A DNA stretch of 22,747 bases from Monosiga brevicollis MX1 (Eukaryota; Opisthokonta; Choanoflagellata; Craspedida; Salpingoecidae): contig NW_001865071.1 in NCBI RefSeq assembly GCF_000002865.3, forward strand, positions 187,878 to 210,624. Reading direction: 5' to 3'. Numbering within the stretch: position 1 is the stretch's first letter; the number at the start of each line of letters is the position of its first letter. The notes below the pieces were generated by a model. It saw only the letters and a list, made by a program, of their open reading frames with translations, was not told the origin of the DNA and did no database searches. A program made the translations under genes and the position numbers. Positions 10,268 through 20,900 of this stretch are shown here, piece after piece.

Positions 10268-11011
10268 CCCCACCCTTTGGGGCGCTTTCAAAGGCACTCA
10301 ATCACCCCACCCGCCCTGTCCGCCGCAGTCTCTCTCGCTCGCTCGCTCGCCTCTCTCTCTCTCTCTCTCCCTAAAAAAGATTAAAAAGTTTTTTAGAGGC
10401 AAAAGCACAACCGTCTGGAATTGTCAGCATGGTTTGTGTGGTAGTGTGATGTTTGTTACACTTTCATATAGAAGGGTGAAGAACGACCACATCGCGTGGT
10501 CGAGATCCCCATCAGCCGCGTCTCTTGCTGTTGCTCAACCTTGGAGCGTATCTCTGATTTGTAGGAGAATATAAGCTGTTGCTCAGCTTGATATCTTGGG
10601 CGCCGCACCCTCTCTCTGACTAAAAGCACCCATTTGAGACGCGTCTCTCTTCCTTGTGGTGTTTCATTCACGACGAGGAGCGAGCACCTTGGAACTTGAG
10701 CATCGCGATCCTCCGGGGGTGTGAGCGCAGCGCAGTCCGTCCACCGGGAGACGGCGGCCCCGCGTTAGGAACGGGGAGGAGAGGTTCGAGGCCTTGGCGC
10801 TGGGTGGCCATTGCAATTGGACTTGACGTGCTGCTATCGGACCGTGGCTGTGGGTGCCTTGTTTGGTGACCATTTTGACCAGAACCGCACCCTCGCTGCC
10901 TTGCTGCAAGGCACTTGAGGTATAACCTTCTCCCTTATCCGCTCCTCTGGTTCCTCTCAGCCCGTGCCCTCGCCCGGTGTAAGGTGTTACAAGGATGCCT
11001 CGATCCACTTG
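10268..11011. promoter_or_regulatory. Divergent intergenic region (bidirectional promoter candidate)
   Basis: About 740 bp separate the start of the POMT2-type gene (minus) from the first ATG of the unknown gene (plus). It holds a GCTC/TC repeat at 10330-10370 and an A-rich patch after it. Just before 11012 the frame of the downstream gene stays open back to possible acceptors (CTCAG ending at 10960, GTAAG ending at 11003), so an upstream coding or 5' UTR exon may exist. I could not find an ATG exon to join to it. Confidence 0.45.
10330..10370 (+). repeat. GCTC/TC pyrimidine-rich simple repeat
   Basis: Tandem CTCG units merging into CTCTCT, about 60 bp upstream of the POMT2-type start codon on the opposite strand. 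Likely promoter or 5' UTR sequence. Confidence 0.9.
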
Positions 11012-12661
11012 ATGAACGACACCGCGCACACCTCCATTGCAGACGCTGCTTGGCGTGCTTCTTGGCCTCGCTTTTTTTCCACATGCCTACACCTTACTAC
11101 GCCCCCTGCCGCGCCCTCGTGTCTCAGGGCTTCCCCGTCGGCTCAAGATTTGGCAAGCGGGCAAGAGCCGGTCGGCATTTGACATCTGGTAAGCTTTGTA
11201 CTGACTGCGCATCCCTATGGGCCGAGCCGCGATGAATGCAGCATCTTCTGAAAGGTGGCAGGGTGCTATCGTGCGTCTGCGCCGATACCAGCCTCTTGCA
11301 ACTTTCAGCATCCTGCTGTGATGGCCTTCCCGCTGCCCCCTCTCGTGTTGCACGCGGCTTCTGACAACGGGCGACATCCTCTCGATGGTGCATTTGGTGC
11401 TCGCTACTTGGCAGGGATTTGCGCCAACGCTACGCCGGCCAGATCATCCTCTGGTCTTGAGCTGCGGTGCTTGGGAAGGAGAGCCGAAACTGGGGGTTTT
11501 CCCGCAGAGCCATTGCACATCAACCTATCGCTCTTCTGGCACTTTGCCTTTCCTTGTTACTTCTCCCCACTCGACCTACTTTATTTGTTACTGTCTGTGA
11601 GGACGACGCTGCGAGCGCCGCCAGCAGGACACGGGGCGTCATGGCTGCGCGGGCAAAGCGAGCCTCCAAGGCCTGGCACAAGTGCGAGGTGACGGATAGT
11701 CCTGTTGCTGCTGCGGCTATTGAAATGTGCCTCGAGGCCTTTGAAGATGCCCGCGAAGAGGAGAAGGAGTTTGGTCCGTCAATCATCTCGCGCTTCACCG
11801 TTTTCTACACCAATGGCGTGGTGGCTCGTCACGACCCTGAGCAGGGTGAGCCACCCAAGCTAAACCCCGTACATTTGCCCTACAACAAGGATGAGCTCAA
11901 CGAGGCCTTTGAATTCTCCGGCGAGCTCGAGGATTGCATCAAGCCGCTATGCTACCCCACTGAACTAGAGGATGCAGTCCTGACTTCCTTCGTCCTGACA
12001 CCCCTGGTCCGTGAGGGGGAGAGCCGTCTCACGCGCATCGACTATGACGCGATTAGCCGTGCTTTCAATGGCACCCTGCACCCAGCCGCCAGCATCTTCA
12101 TCGTTGAAGGTACGCTCTTCTTGCCCTCAAATCTCATTCTCGGCACATGCATTCACCTTGACCTCATCGTGGGCGTCGGTGACCGCTTGCTGCCGTGTGT
12201 GCCAGGCATCCAATCTATGTTCCAGCGTCTGGAAGAGTCGATCGAACTGCGCCAACAATGCGGCATGGCCAATGGCGAGGTGTATCTCGAAGGTGCGTCG
12301 GACTTTTGGGGCTTGTTCAAGCTCATGCGAGAAGACAAGGGCACGGCACGCGCCGTTGGAAGACGTGAGGGAAGGGGGCGTGAATCGTAGGCGGGCTCTC
12401 ATGCATGAACCACCCGGGTCTTTGGGCTGTCATCTGAATCATTTAAATGCAGAGGATCATCGACGAGAGAAGGCCTCGTTGCAGGCAGCCAAGGAACTGA
12501 TGAGCAACCACAACTTTGTTTCCGTCGCGGAGATTGGCGTCGGCATCAACGGCGAGGCACACCCTGATATCGCCCAGGCCACAACCTTTCTACGTGGCTA
12601 CGTGGGTTTAACGGAGAGTGGCATCCTGACGGGCGTGGCCACCGACGTCATCCTCACATAG
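11012..12661 (+). CDS. Unknown seven-exon gene, 327-residue protein
   Basis: I do not recognise this family. The model joins 11012-11054, 11128-11188, 11255-11317, 11415-11453, 11628-12109, 12206-12292 and 12453-12661: 984 nt, 327 residues, all phases consistent. Donors include GTAAGC, GTACGC and GTGCGT; acceptors include GTGTCTCAG, GTGTGCCAG and TTTAAATGCAG. The N-terminal quarter is basic and aromatic (RLPRRLKIWQAGKSRSAFDIW, then YQPLATFSILLDLRQRYAGQ). The middle is acidic with a helical segment (AIEMCLEAFEDAREEEKEF). The C-terminus is Gly/Thr-rich (EIGVGINGEAHPDIAQATTF, ending TGVATDVILT). There is no signal peptide or clear membrane span. Exons 5-7 are strong. The join from exon 4 to exon 5 (acceptor CCAGCAG ending at 11627) is weaker, and a separate start at ATG 11641 with context GTCATGG would give a shorter protein. 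Confidence 0.6.
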
Positions 12662-13479
12662 CGACCCCCATAAGAGCCCATGCCATAGTCACCAATTGTT
12701 CAATCCAACACATTGACCCCCCGCCTACTTGCCTCGGATCATGAAGGGATGAATTTCACCTGCTTCCCATCTGCACCTCACAAGCACCCCTCTACTTGCG
12801 TCTGGGTAACAACCAAAAAAATTATATGCCCGTAACCTGCGTACTTGCCATTCATTCTGCACTCGTCGTCCGCCTTCTCCTCCCTCTCCCGCATCACTTT
12901 TGTTAACAGGCACGCACACCATAAATGAAAGCAGGCAACGACAACAAAAAAAAAGACACAAAAAAGAAGAGGCCAACAGCACCATGTATTCCCATCTGGT
13001 CACCCACGATAGTACTAGCATGGCCCAACATGGCTTAACTGCGGCGATCGGACGAGAGCCGGTGTATTCCATGTGGTATGACCGTTGGCGAAAGCGAACA
13101 ATCAAAGTTTACTTATAAAGGGTTTTTTTTTAGTCTAGTAAATGTGCACCTTGAAGTTTCATTGGATTTGATTGGTTCACGTAGAGAACCCGTGTTGGGG
13201 TTCAGCATCTTAACAACCAACATCCCTGGCATTCTCTCCCCTCTCTCTCGGATCGACCGACGGACAGTACGTGTCGGTGCTGCTGCTGCAGTCGCCTGGC
13301 TCGGTTCAGGTGGGGACGTGGCCAGGACTTGAAAGCAGCGGTTCAAAAGGTGGTGCTGCTGTGGTCGACGACAGCCGAGGGTTGATTGTTCACTCGCTAA
13401 ACTCCGCGCCCATCCCGGTGGTGCTGACCCCTGCTTGTCATTGTGTGCATAGCGCTTCGTTTCCTCCTCAGCTGCCGCC
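12662..13479. other. Intergenic region upstream of the NME5 gene
   Basis: About 820 bp between two genes read in the same direction. It should carry the 3' end of the unknown gene and the promoter and 5' UTR of NME5. I see A-rich tracts (12943-12970) and a T run (13123-13131), but no exon, RNA gene or named regulatory motif. Open frames here lack splice signals and resemblance to known families. Confidence 0.55.
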
Positions 13480-14683
13480 ATGGTGTTCCAAGTGACGCTT
13501 GCGATGGTCAAGCCCGACGCAATCGACCGGGCTGATGATATCGTTGATCGTGTGCTGGCTTCTGGCTTGGCCGTTCTGAATGTGCGTACATGTGCCTGAG
13601 AAGCGACCCGCCCGCTTCCGCGCTCCATTCTCTCATGCTGCGCCTCGCCTCGTTGGCCTGTGCTGTGCAGCGTCGTCGAGTGCGCCTGACTCTGGAGCAA
13701 TCGACCGAGCTTTACATGGAGCACTACGGCAAAAGCTTTTTCACGGAACTGGTCGCTTTCATGAGCAGGTTTGCTGCCCTTCTTGCGTCTGACGGTCACG
13801 CTGTGGTGCTTGGGGTGGTGTCGATTGACTCTGCGCTCCCCCTCCATCCTGTCCCGTAGTGGCCCCGTTTTGGTCATGGTGCTGGCCGGCAATGATGCTG
13901 TCAGTGCCTGGCGTGACCTGATCGGCCCCACCGACTCCGTCAAGGCCCGCGAAGTGGCACCCAAATCGTAAGTTGTAGCCACCTAGCACCCTTGTTCTAC
14001 CCTGCGCCGTGGTTTTGATGAGGGTGGGAGGAGTGTAATCGGTCGCGTCCAAAGGGTGGTCCAATGAAAACACGGGCCGTCCACTTGAAGGCGCGCGTAC
14101 TCTGGGAATGGGGACTGCTGCTGCAGGTGCCATTTTACTCGCTACGTCTCATCTCTTCGCGTCCGTCGTGGTGGGGCTGGCTAGGATACGCGCACTGTTC
14201 GGCACAGACAACCGCCTGAACGCGGTACATGGTAGTGACTCTCTGCTCAGTGCATACCGGGAAATCAAGTTTTTCTTTCCAACCTGTGCGTGCTTTCTGT
14301 TGGGCACCTCATCGCCCTGCCGCTCGGGTGATTCTGACCGCCCGCGCTCACCCCCGTGCCCTCTTCATGAGTGCAGTTGTCGTTGCAGATACACAAGAGT
14401 CTGGCTCGAATGCGCTCAGCTCGGGCACCGATTTTCTGGAACGAGAGGTCAACCCGACCCTGATCCGGGGCTTGACGGCCTTGTGCAAAGTGGGTCATGA
14501 GCCTGTTCGCTATCAAAAAAAAAAAAAAAAGAGGAGAGTTACTTTCGTGGTCATCTGATCTGATCTCCTCTGCATTGGTGTGTGCTGCCGCAGAACAAGC
14601 CGGCTGACCCTGTTCGGTGGTTGGCCAATTGGCTGGAAGAGAATAACCCAAATGCGCCTCGTGTGCAGGAACCCGACGAGTAA
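13480..14683 (+). CDS. NME5: NME5-type nucleoside diphosphate kinase with Dpy-30 tail
   Basis: Orthologue of NME5, an NDP-kinase-fold protein that in animals and algae belongs to the axonemal radial spoke. Exons 13480-13581, 13671-13768, 13860-13967, 14185-14285, 14377-14489 and 14594-14683 sum to 612 nt, 203 residues (human 212). The start has a near-perfect Kozak context (GCCGCCATGG). The NDPK domain covers about 4-136: VTLAMVKPDAI (K11), LYMEHYGKSFFTELVAFMS, SGPVLVMVLAG, R105, and NAVHGSDS with N115 and the phospho-acceptor H118, numbered as in NME1. R88 and T94 of NME1 seem not to be kept, so catalysis is uncertain. Residues about 155-193 (FLEREVNPTLIRGLTALCK, then PADPVRWLANWLEENNP) are the Dpy-30-like dimer motif that separates NME5 from housekeeping NDP kinases. 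Exon 5 has two possible acceptors. The gene faces STK36 tail to tail. Confidence 0.95.
14377..14388 (+). other. Alternative 12-nt exon start (tandem acceptors) in NME5
   Basis: Acceptors GTGCAG (ending 14376) and TTGCAG (ending 14388) keep the same reading frame, so exon 5 can begin at 14377 or 14389. Using the second drops four residues in the linker between the kinase fold and the Dpy-30 motif. Confidence 0.5.
14515..14530 (+). repeat. Poly(A) run of 16 bases in the last NME5 intron
   Basis: Uninterrupted A homopolymer within the intron 14490-14593, early in the intron and away from the acceptor. Confidence 0.95.
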
Positions 14684-14987
14684 TAACTTGACTTTTTGCC
14701 AGTGGTGTTGCTAACTCTTGTTGCTTTGTTCTTTTCTGATGTGTGCGCGTGTGTGCGCACGAAACTTGTGTTTTGCTCGTGTGCCGTTGGTCTTGTTCCT
14801 GTTTCCATGTTGTTTCATGACACTAGAGTGGGGTTTTTGATGCAGCTGTGCTCCTTGCCCACCCATTCTAATTCACAGTGGTATTGGATTGCGCCCTCTT
14901 GGTGGTAGCTGGAATAACGTTGACTTGCGTGCATAATGTTAAATTATTTATCATATTTCTCTTGTACACATTCATAACCCCGGGTCC
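14684..14987. other. Convergent 3' intergenic region between NME5 and STK36
   Basis: Only 304 bp separate the two stop codons, so the two 3' UTRs may overlap. The AT-rich patch at 14937-14958, which reads ATAAATAATTT on the minus strand, is a plausible poly(A) signal region for STK36. There is no exon or RNA gene. Confidence 0.6.
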
Positions 14988-17900
14988 TTACTGAGGCTTC
15001 ACGCGGCTCAGGAGCCGCTGCGCGTATTGCTGCGTAGTTGCTTGGAGTCCGGCTCGATGCTTGATCGTGCGAGCCACACGGGCATGTGCTTGTCGCGCCG
15101 TCAAATCAGCAAGTCCATCTGGCCACTTGGCTAATGTACCTGCGAACAGTTGAACAGTTGAAAGGTTAGAGAATCACCGTAAAGGTCACGTCCGAGCTAT
15201 CTTTCAACTTACCAAGTGTAAAAAGGATGACGCGCAGCGTCTGCTCTGTCAGTTCTGGTTGTTCCATCACACTCAACAACCTACAGGTATACAGGCATCC
15301 AATCACACGTGACCAGAGTACACAGACAGCGCCATCAACACACCAAACCAGTTCAAAAAAAAAAAAAAAAAAAAAAAAAAAATAGCCAAAAATTCATGAA
15401 TAATTCAAGAGAAAAGGCACACAAACAGCACATGAACGAGACAAGTGAAGAAGGTTTGTTGTGTGAGTGGCGCGAGTTTAGGACGTACGCGTCGGATGCC
15501 TTAGCCGCGGCGAACACATGATCCAAGACATCTGAATTACGGCCAAGGTTACCAAGAGCACCTGTCGAGAACACCCAGTGGCCACGACGGAGCATGAGGG
15601 CTTGCCGGACGGGAGACAGATCAGCCAAATCAACCTACCCGCGGCATTTGAAATGGTGCGGTCTTGTTCGGAGGACAGCAGGCGGACAAGGTGGGGAATG
15701 GCCGCAGACAGGCGGTGCACAAATTGGTCGCTGTGAAAGGCTAAATTGCCAATGGCAAACGCGGAGAACTTGAGCACGTCCGGGTGCTGGTCCGTCAACA
15801 GAGAGATCAAACTCGACGCCACTCCCAACCTAGCCACAACCCGACAAACCAGCAAGCACATTCACGAGGGAGGCCAAGGAGAACCAAAAGCGCAAGGCGG
15901 CTTGTCAGGCATGGCAATGCCAAGCGCGGCGCGGGCTGGGTTCAAAAAGCAAACCAAACAGGACAGGTCGCGCACTCCCCATCCACCCACCTCTCCGACT
16001 CATCGTAGAAGAAGGCAGAGTGGCGATAAGCATTGCCAAGCACATTGCAAGCTCGTGCCCGCAAAGTTGCACTCTCGTGTCGCAGGCATCTAAACCGCGC
16101 CACCAACATCGCGGAGCCGCGCGGCAAGCATCAGAACAAATCGATTCACCATGGCCAGATTGAACCAGTTCCGTGATGACGCATGCAGGTAAACCACGAG
16201 CACACATCGACAAGTGCTCACCTCACCACCTCTGGAAACACACGCAGCTTGTCCACAGCAAAGCAGTGCTTGCCAGACGTCCGCATGAGTCGCGAGAGCC
16301 ACGTCATCATATCTGCCAACAGGGTTTTCGAGGCCTGGATCGGATGGACACTGTAAGCCCACTCCACAAACAACGTCCAGCTGACACCGCACCCTACGAG
16401 CACCGCCCCCTCAGCAAAGCAGCACATGACTGGCAAACGTACCGTCTCACGAAAAGCATAAACGCAGACCTCGGGCGAGCTCTGTAAATGGTCCAAGGCA
16501 GCCACGCCAACATCATCATCGACCACACAAAGGTGCAGCAAGAGCTCGAGCAAGGCCACCAATGGTGCTTGACAACCATCCTGAAGCAACACGCGCGCCC
16601 AATACGTGCACGTCTCCACAAGCTTGATCTTACTCGCCTGATGTTCAAAAGGTGTGAGCAACGATCATGAGCGGCTGTCCCGAGAATGCGAGAGTCACCT
16701 TCTGCCTACAATTGCCAAGTCAGGCGCACGCGGAGACACGCCTGCACGTACCGAGGAAATGGCCGTGAGCCAAGCTTCAACAGCGGGGCGCAGCGTGGCA
16801 ATGGCCGAAGCAGCATGGGCCAGCATATTCAGGCGTTGCTCAGCCTGGAAAACAACAGCCTCACTCAAAGTATGCTCGAACCAGGCCTTCACGGCATCCA
16901 GCCACGCCGCGTCTCGATCCTCAACATTAGCAAGTTTGCTCGGCCACCAGCGCGGGGGCGCCGTTCGCAAGTCGGCCAATAGACGCAGCGACAATGCAGC
17001 GCTACAAGGCGTCATCAGCACTTGGTCCAAACGGTCAAACTCAAGCGTCAGGGTCCACAAGGCCTCCGGGTCGAGATCAGCCGGAAAGGCCTCCAGGCCC
17101 AATCGCCGCAAAGACCCGGTCACTGCAGCTACACACATGTCGAAGACACCATAGGAGACTTGCAACCGGGTATTGGCAGCCAAGCCCATTAGACCATCGC
17201 CATCTAAATCCACGGCACAAGCTTGTACCGCTTCCACCACATCAGGTGGGGCCACAGCAAGCGCAGCAAGCAGTTCCAATGCCCCTCGGACCAGCTCGCG
17301 ATCCGAGCCGGTCGGCACCGGCGTGCCGTGTTCCACCAGCGTGGTCCAGAAGGAACACAGGCAGCAGGCTTCGGCCATAGCTACCGCGCCTGGACAACAT
17401 GTCATTGATAGTAGCGCAATGTAACCATGGCATGAGCAAATGAAATGTCAGTTGCGGATACCAAAACGTGAAAAGTTCGCAAGCACGGCTGCCGGGCACG
17501 CAAAAGGAGCAGACACAGGCTGAAAGTACAGCAAGTGCTTGCAGAATCATGTACACATACAGGGTCCCAGCGGGTCAAAGTTGGCAGGATCCTCTCTTAG
17601 CATTCTTGTGACAGACGTGCAAAGGCGAGCTGCGTCTGCGCACGCCTGCGCCGTGCGCCGACCAATGGAAGACGCTTCTTGCTCGAATATCGCAAACAAG
17701 TTGGTGCCATCCGCCGTGCGCATCGCCTGTCGGCCAAAGCGATTGAGATTGAGCAACGTGTGAGGGCGTTGGTTCATACATGCGCGTGTGTTCATGTGTG
17801 CGTGCGTGCGCGCGGACGCGTGCAAGCCCTTCGCGTGGCGAGTACATAGAGCTGAAGCGCCACATTAGATCGCATCAGGGTCAAGGCAAGGCATACCACG

Positions 17901-20900
17901 GGTAGCCGCAGTAATTGTGTCAGCAGTAGAGCACCCATCGAGCTCAACACGGGGTCCTTCGATGCCGTGATGGTATCATCTATTTAGCACGTTCTCATGA
18001 ATGGGCTCTAGCTCGAGCAGACCCAACGTTGATACCCAAGGTTCACCCGAGGCACGTACGGAGGAGGGGAATGTGCGCGAGCACAGCTTGACAGGCTGCA
18101 GGGGCCTTGATGCGGAGACCTTGCAACAAAATCTAGGCAAAGCGGCAATCAGTCGACAGGCCGTGCACAAAGATGTTTGACAAGGACAATATGCAATGCA
18201 AAGTCGTCACCAACCTGGAAGGTGGCCAAACTGGGTTCAGCCAACAGCAGACTATACAGGTTTTCGGCGCCAGCACGCTTGAAAAAGACGTGCCGCAGCT
18301 AGCATACATGAATGGACCTGTGAGAAGCCCGGACGACAGACAGCCTCTTTCTAGGGCTTGTACGCCGACTTGAATCAAGAAGACGGCTGCGCCAAGGCTC
18401 GCACAAACTCACCTGTTGAAGCTGCTGCATAACGCGGCTATAAAACCCAAGCTCGGGTTCGCCCTGAATGGACCAACTTGGCTGATGGACAAACGCCACC
18501 AAAGCTTGCAGCGTCCAGGCGTATGCGTCGTCATCCACGGCCATTCCTGGAGTCAGATCCAGCACATGCATTTACGGCGCTGCGTCAAACACGTTTTCAT
18601 TTGCAGAACATCGGGGTGGATAGACGGAGCAAAGCCAATTGAATCCTTACCTTGGAGCAAGCGCATGAGCGACGACATTAATTCTTGATGAGGAGCCAAG
18701 CATTCGAGCAAGACGAGCGCCGCTGTCGCATCGGTGGCGCTCAAGTTGCCAAGTTCAAGCAAGAGCTACCAAGCAGATTGTCACATCAACCCAAGTGAGC
18801 GTGAAGGTGAACAAAGCATCGTCAGGCACCTGTGCGACTGGACGTGGCAGCTCAAACACCGGACACAACTTTGAATGCGTACCTCCAGCGTGCAGCAGCA
18901 GGCGCTGACGGCCTCCTCATCCAGTTGTCCATGTGTAGACAAGAGCATTGTTGCTTGCTGCACAATGGCATCGGATATTTTGATCACGAGGGGTGCCAGT
19001 GCTCCAACAATTGTTGCGTCCCTGATGTGAGCCAGGCAAGCATGTTGAGGGAAGTGAGGCAGCAGCAGCAAAGCAGGGTGTGTCCACGTGCAAAAGTGCA
19101 CGCATAGGATGTCAAGATCCGGGTCAGATCAGTCCCGATTCATGTGAACCTACTGCAGCATGGAAATGACGTTGGTAACCTCATTGAGAATAGGAGCCAT
19201 GGCTGCAAGCTGTGGAAGCTCGTCCAGGGCTTGATGAATGGCTTGGGTAAGGACCTCTAAGACGCCTTCGGAGTTGGCGTCTGACTCCTGGACAGGCTGA
19301 ATGGATACCGAGGCGTCGTCTTGGTCGCGCAACATGGTTGTCAAGCCGCTCAGGGCGGTCACAGCTGAGTTGAGAGAGAGGCGCACCATATCATCATCAC
19401 CTCCTCCGGTGAGAGTATCATCTAAGCTCCTGGGCACGTCGCTTGAAACTGCGTCAATAGTGCGCGCTGCCTGCAACTGGTCTCGCATGTGTCGCAAGCG
19501 CGATTCAGTATTTGTTGCGTTTGAGTTGGGTGCCAGGCGAGCTGCGTTGGATGCATGCAGGTCAGTGGCGGTGGTGGCCCGTGTGACACGCTCCGAGGCA
19601 CTGGCCTCCATTGTTGGTGCGCCACCGGTGCGTGCTTGTTCTGCCGCAGGGCGGGGCAGGGATTCGGTCGACGCCACCACAATGGAGTGATCTGCCGGGT
19701 CGCTCTGAGATCCACCGCCCAGCAGTGTATACGTTGGGTTGCGAGCACGGTGCCCTCCCCGCTGACCATCTGGACTGGCATCAAGAGTGAATGAAGGGGT
19801 GGTAATGTCACTCACGTCCTCAAAGTTCTGCTGCTCCTCGTCATGCTGACGGGAAGTGTGGGGGATTTGGCTGCGAGAGTTGCGTCTCTTTGTATCTTCC
19901 CTCTCCTCCGACTCCATGGTCGCTTCTTGATTGATGCTGTCATTGCTCTCGTCGTCTTCATCGTCAAGCTCGTCTGAAGCCCAGCGTGCTGGAAAGTGAA
20001 CAGCACTGGTGTCGCTAGTTCTGGAGTCTCGAATGCTGTTTGTTGGCGAGTTGGCAGCGCTGTGATAGAAGCGCTCTTCGCGTTTCAATGCTCCCGCAGG
20101 CGCTGTGTAGGTGCGCATGCCGGCATCGCCGAGGGTCGAATCCATGTTTGACGTCGGCTCTACTTGCTGGGAGGGGGCAGTCTGCGGGGCTCGTGGCTGG
20201 GTTGGGCGCGCCTGAGCACTGGCGCTCAGCGAGCCATGAAGCTCGTGTTGAGCAGATTCAAGGCGCACCGAGCCTTCTGTCACAGGTCGATGACTTGACT
20301 CGTGCACGCGTTGCTCGCGTCGGCGCTGGCGCGCAGAGTCGTGGCGAGGACTCGCCTTGGGCTCTGGCGATGAGACGGAGGCAGGCAGACGTAAATGTCG
20401 AGGGCTCAGGCCAGCCTTTGGAAGGTTCGACTTGGTCCCGGGTGCCGATGGGCTGGTGCTGTGTCGGCCGTGTGATGGAGCTGTGGCGATGGGACGCAGC
20501 GAAGCACGGTGGTCCGGGGTTGGGGGGCCCAGGCTCTCAATACCCGATGTCTTTGGTCGAACCACGTTGTTGAGCGCAGGTTCGTAAGGAATGTTGTGAA
20601 TGTTACGGCGGCCCACCAGGAAGCGGTGCGTGCTCAAGTGCGGCCAGCCCAAGCGCTTGTGTGGCACTTTAATCAGGAGGCCTTGCAACATATCCTGATG
20701 TGACGTCACCGGCACCCGATGTAGGCCAGCATGCGTGTGAGGTGGCATGATACAGAAGGGAAAGTGCTGGGATGGTGCCGACAAAAAGCGGCTGCTCGTG
20801 CGGAGGACCCACCTTGAAATCCGGATCCACGTTGGAAGGAAATGTCACGGGCTGCTGCGTAATCATCTTGACGAGATCAAAGATATTATTGGTGTAGAAC

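Noticed and set aside
13113-13982. A 289-codon open frame on the minus strand
   Set aside because: It lies antisense to NME5 exons 1-3 and the region upstream of them, has low-complexity composition, and shows no splice or family support. The plus-strand NME5 exons explain the sequence.
16654-17154. A 166-codon plus-strand frame
   Set aside because: It is antisense to the long STK36 exon 16752-17389 and has no homology. The minus strand encodes conserved-looking helical repeats.
17727-17896. A longer version of STK36 exon 16 beginning at CTTCAG or GCGAAG
   Set aside because: It would translate an ACGC/CACA simple-sequence stretch. The acceptor CCGACAG ending at 17727 gives a clean in-phase join (RLPV to AMRTADGT).
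20040-20573. A 177-codon open frame on the plus strand
   Set aside because: It is the antisense shadow of STK36 exon 9, whose minus-strand frame is open for the whole 1.5 kb and joins the kinase domain in phase.
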